From an uncultured Prevotellaceae bacterium (GTDB lineage: Bacteria; Bacteroidota; Bacteroidia; Bacteroidales; Bacteroidaceae): 5,470 nucleotides of DNA. Made by a program: the position numbers and the translations under genes. The notes beneath the pieces are model-generated. The model ran no database searches. It was not told the DNA's origin and saw only the letters and a program-made list of their open reading frames with translations. Location: positions 1 to 5,470 of the forward strand of contig CAMKTM010000164.1 in the NCBI GenBank assembly GCA_946415695.1, given 5' to 3'. This document shows positions 5,335 to 5,470 of this stretch, one piece after another (positions within the stretch are counted from its first letter, which is position 1; every line of letters starts with the position of its first letter).

Positions 5335-5470
5335 CCGTCGTGGGATGTCGGGAAAAAGAATGTGCCTGATGGCAATATCTCACGCAGGATAGACTTTAAG
5401 TCACGCATAAATCTAAAAAAGGCTCCAGGCCGATAACTTTCTATCTGGTCTCTGCAACTATGTCGGGGAG

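Larger units (their letters stand above)
5092..5470. other. Gene-free region downstream of lon
   Basis: Apart from the terminator element and the 76-bp palindrome, nothing can be firmly supported. A plus-strand frame at 5215-5436 (73 codons) and a minus-strand frame open from about 5468 to 5292 both run through the palindrome and look like by-products of it. At the right edge the minus strand reads nine codons (LPDIVAETR) and then TAG at 5441-5443, followed by GGC-CTGGA-GCC and six T residues (5431 to 5415). That could be the tail of a leftward gene with a weak terminator, but the stem is only 3 bp and the evidence is thin. Confidence 0.5.

Noticed and set aside
5215..5436. 73-codon plus-strand frame downstream of lon
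   Set aside because: It begins after the terminator, is translated across the 76-bp palindrome, and shows no domain or initiation context.
5292..5468. Minus-strand open frame entering from the right edge (about 58 codons)
   Set aside because: It ends within the palindrome, and the other minus frame (stop at 5441-5443) is equally plausible; neither can be supported without sequence to the right.

Overview
The window looks like chromosomal DNA from a Bacteroidales bacterium, probably Prevotella or a close relative. The evidence is promoter-like TTTG / TAnnTTTG elements of the Bacteroidetes housekeeping sigma factor, no clear Shine-Dalgarno sequences, a Bacteroidetes-type Lon of 822 residues, moderate GC in genes with AT-rich spacers, and many short palindromic or tandem repeats between genes. 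The genus is an inference; no rRNA or other taxonomic marker is present.

Left part (1-1446, minus strand): a likely two-gene operon. A well-matched promoter (1415-1446) is followed by a 175-residue protein with a TIR-like fold of the MTH538/ThsB type (821-1348). After 24 bases comes an ABC-class AAA ATPase (start at 796) that runs off the left edge. Both families are common in anti-phage defence loci, so this is the best candidate here for an undescribed or poorly described system, although the pairing itself is an inference. The remaining ATPase C-terminus, and any third gene, lie outside the window.

Middle (1349-2622): the spacer upstream of the operon carries eight degenerate units with an exact 22-base period (1501-1676). 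Next is trmN6 (1704-2408, minus), a tRNA1(Val) A37 N6-methyltransferase. It is divergent from lon across a compact regulatory spacer holding two promoter-like elements, a 13-bp palindrome between them, and an 11-base motif, AAATNGTAAAT, repeated three times in front of each start codon on that gene's coding strand.

Right part (2623-5470): lon (2623-5091, plus), a complete ATP-dependent protease with all catalytic residues. It is followed by a strong hairpin terminator nested in a larger inverted repeat, then a nearly perfect 76-bp palindrome (5259-5334). That palindrome is built from five alternating 8-bp palindromic cores spaced exactly 11 bp apart. The last 136 bases hold no gene that can be supported.

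lon (protein quality control) and trmN6 (tRNA modification) are housekeeping genes. The TIR-like/ATPase pair looks accessory.
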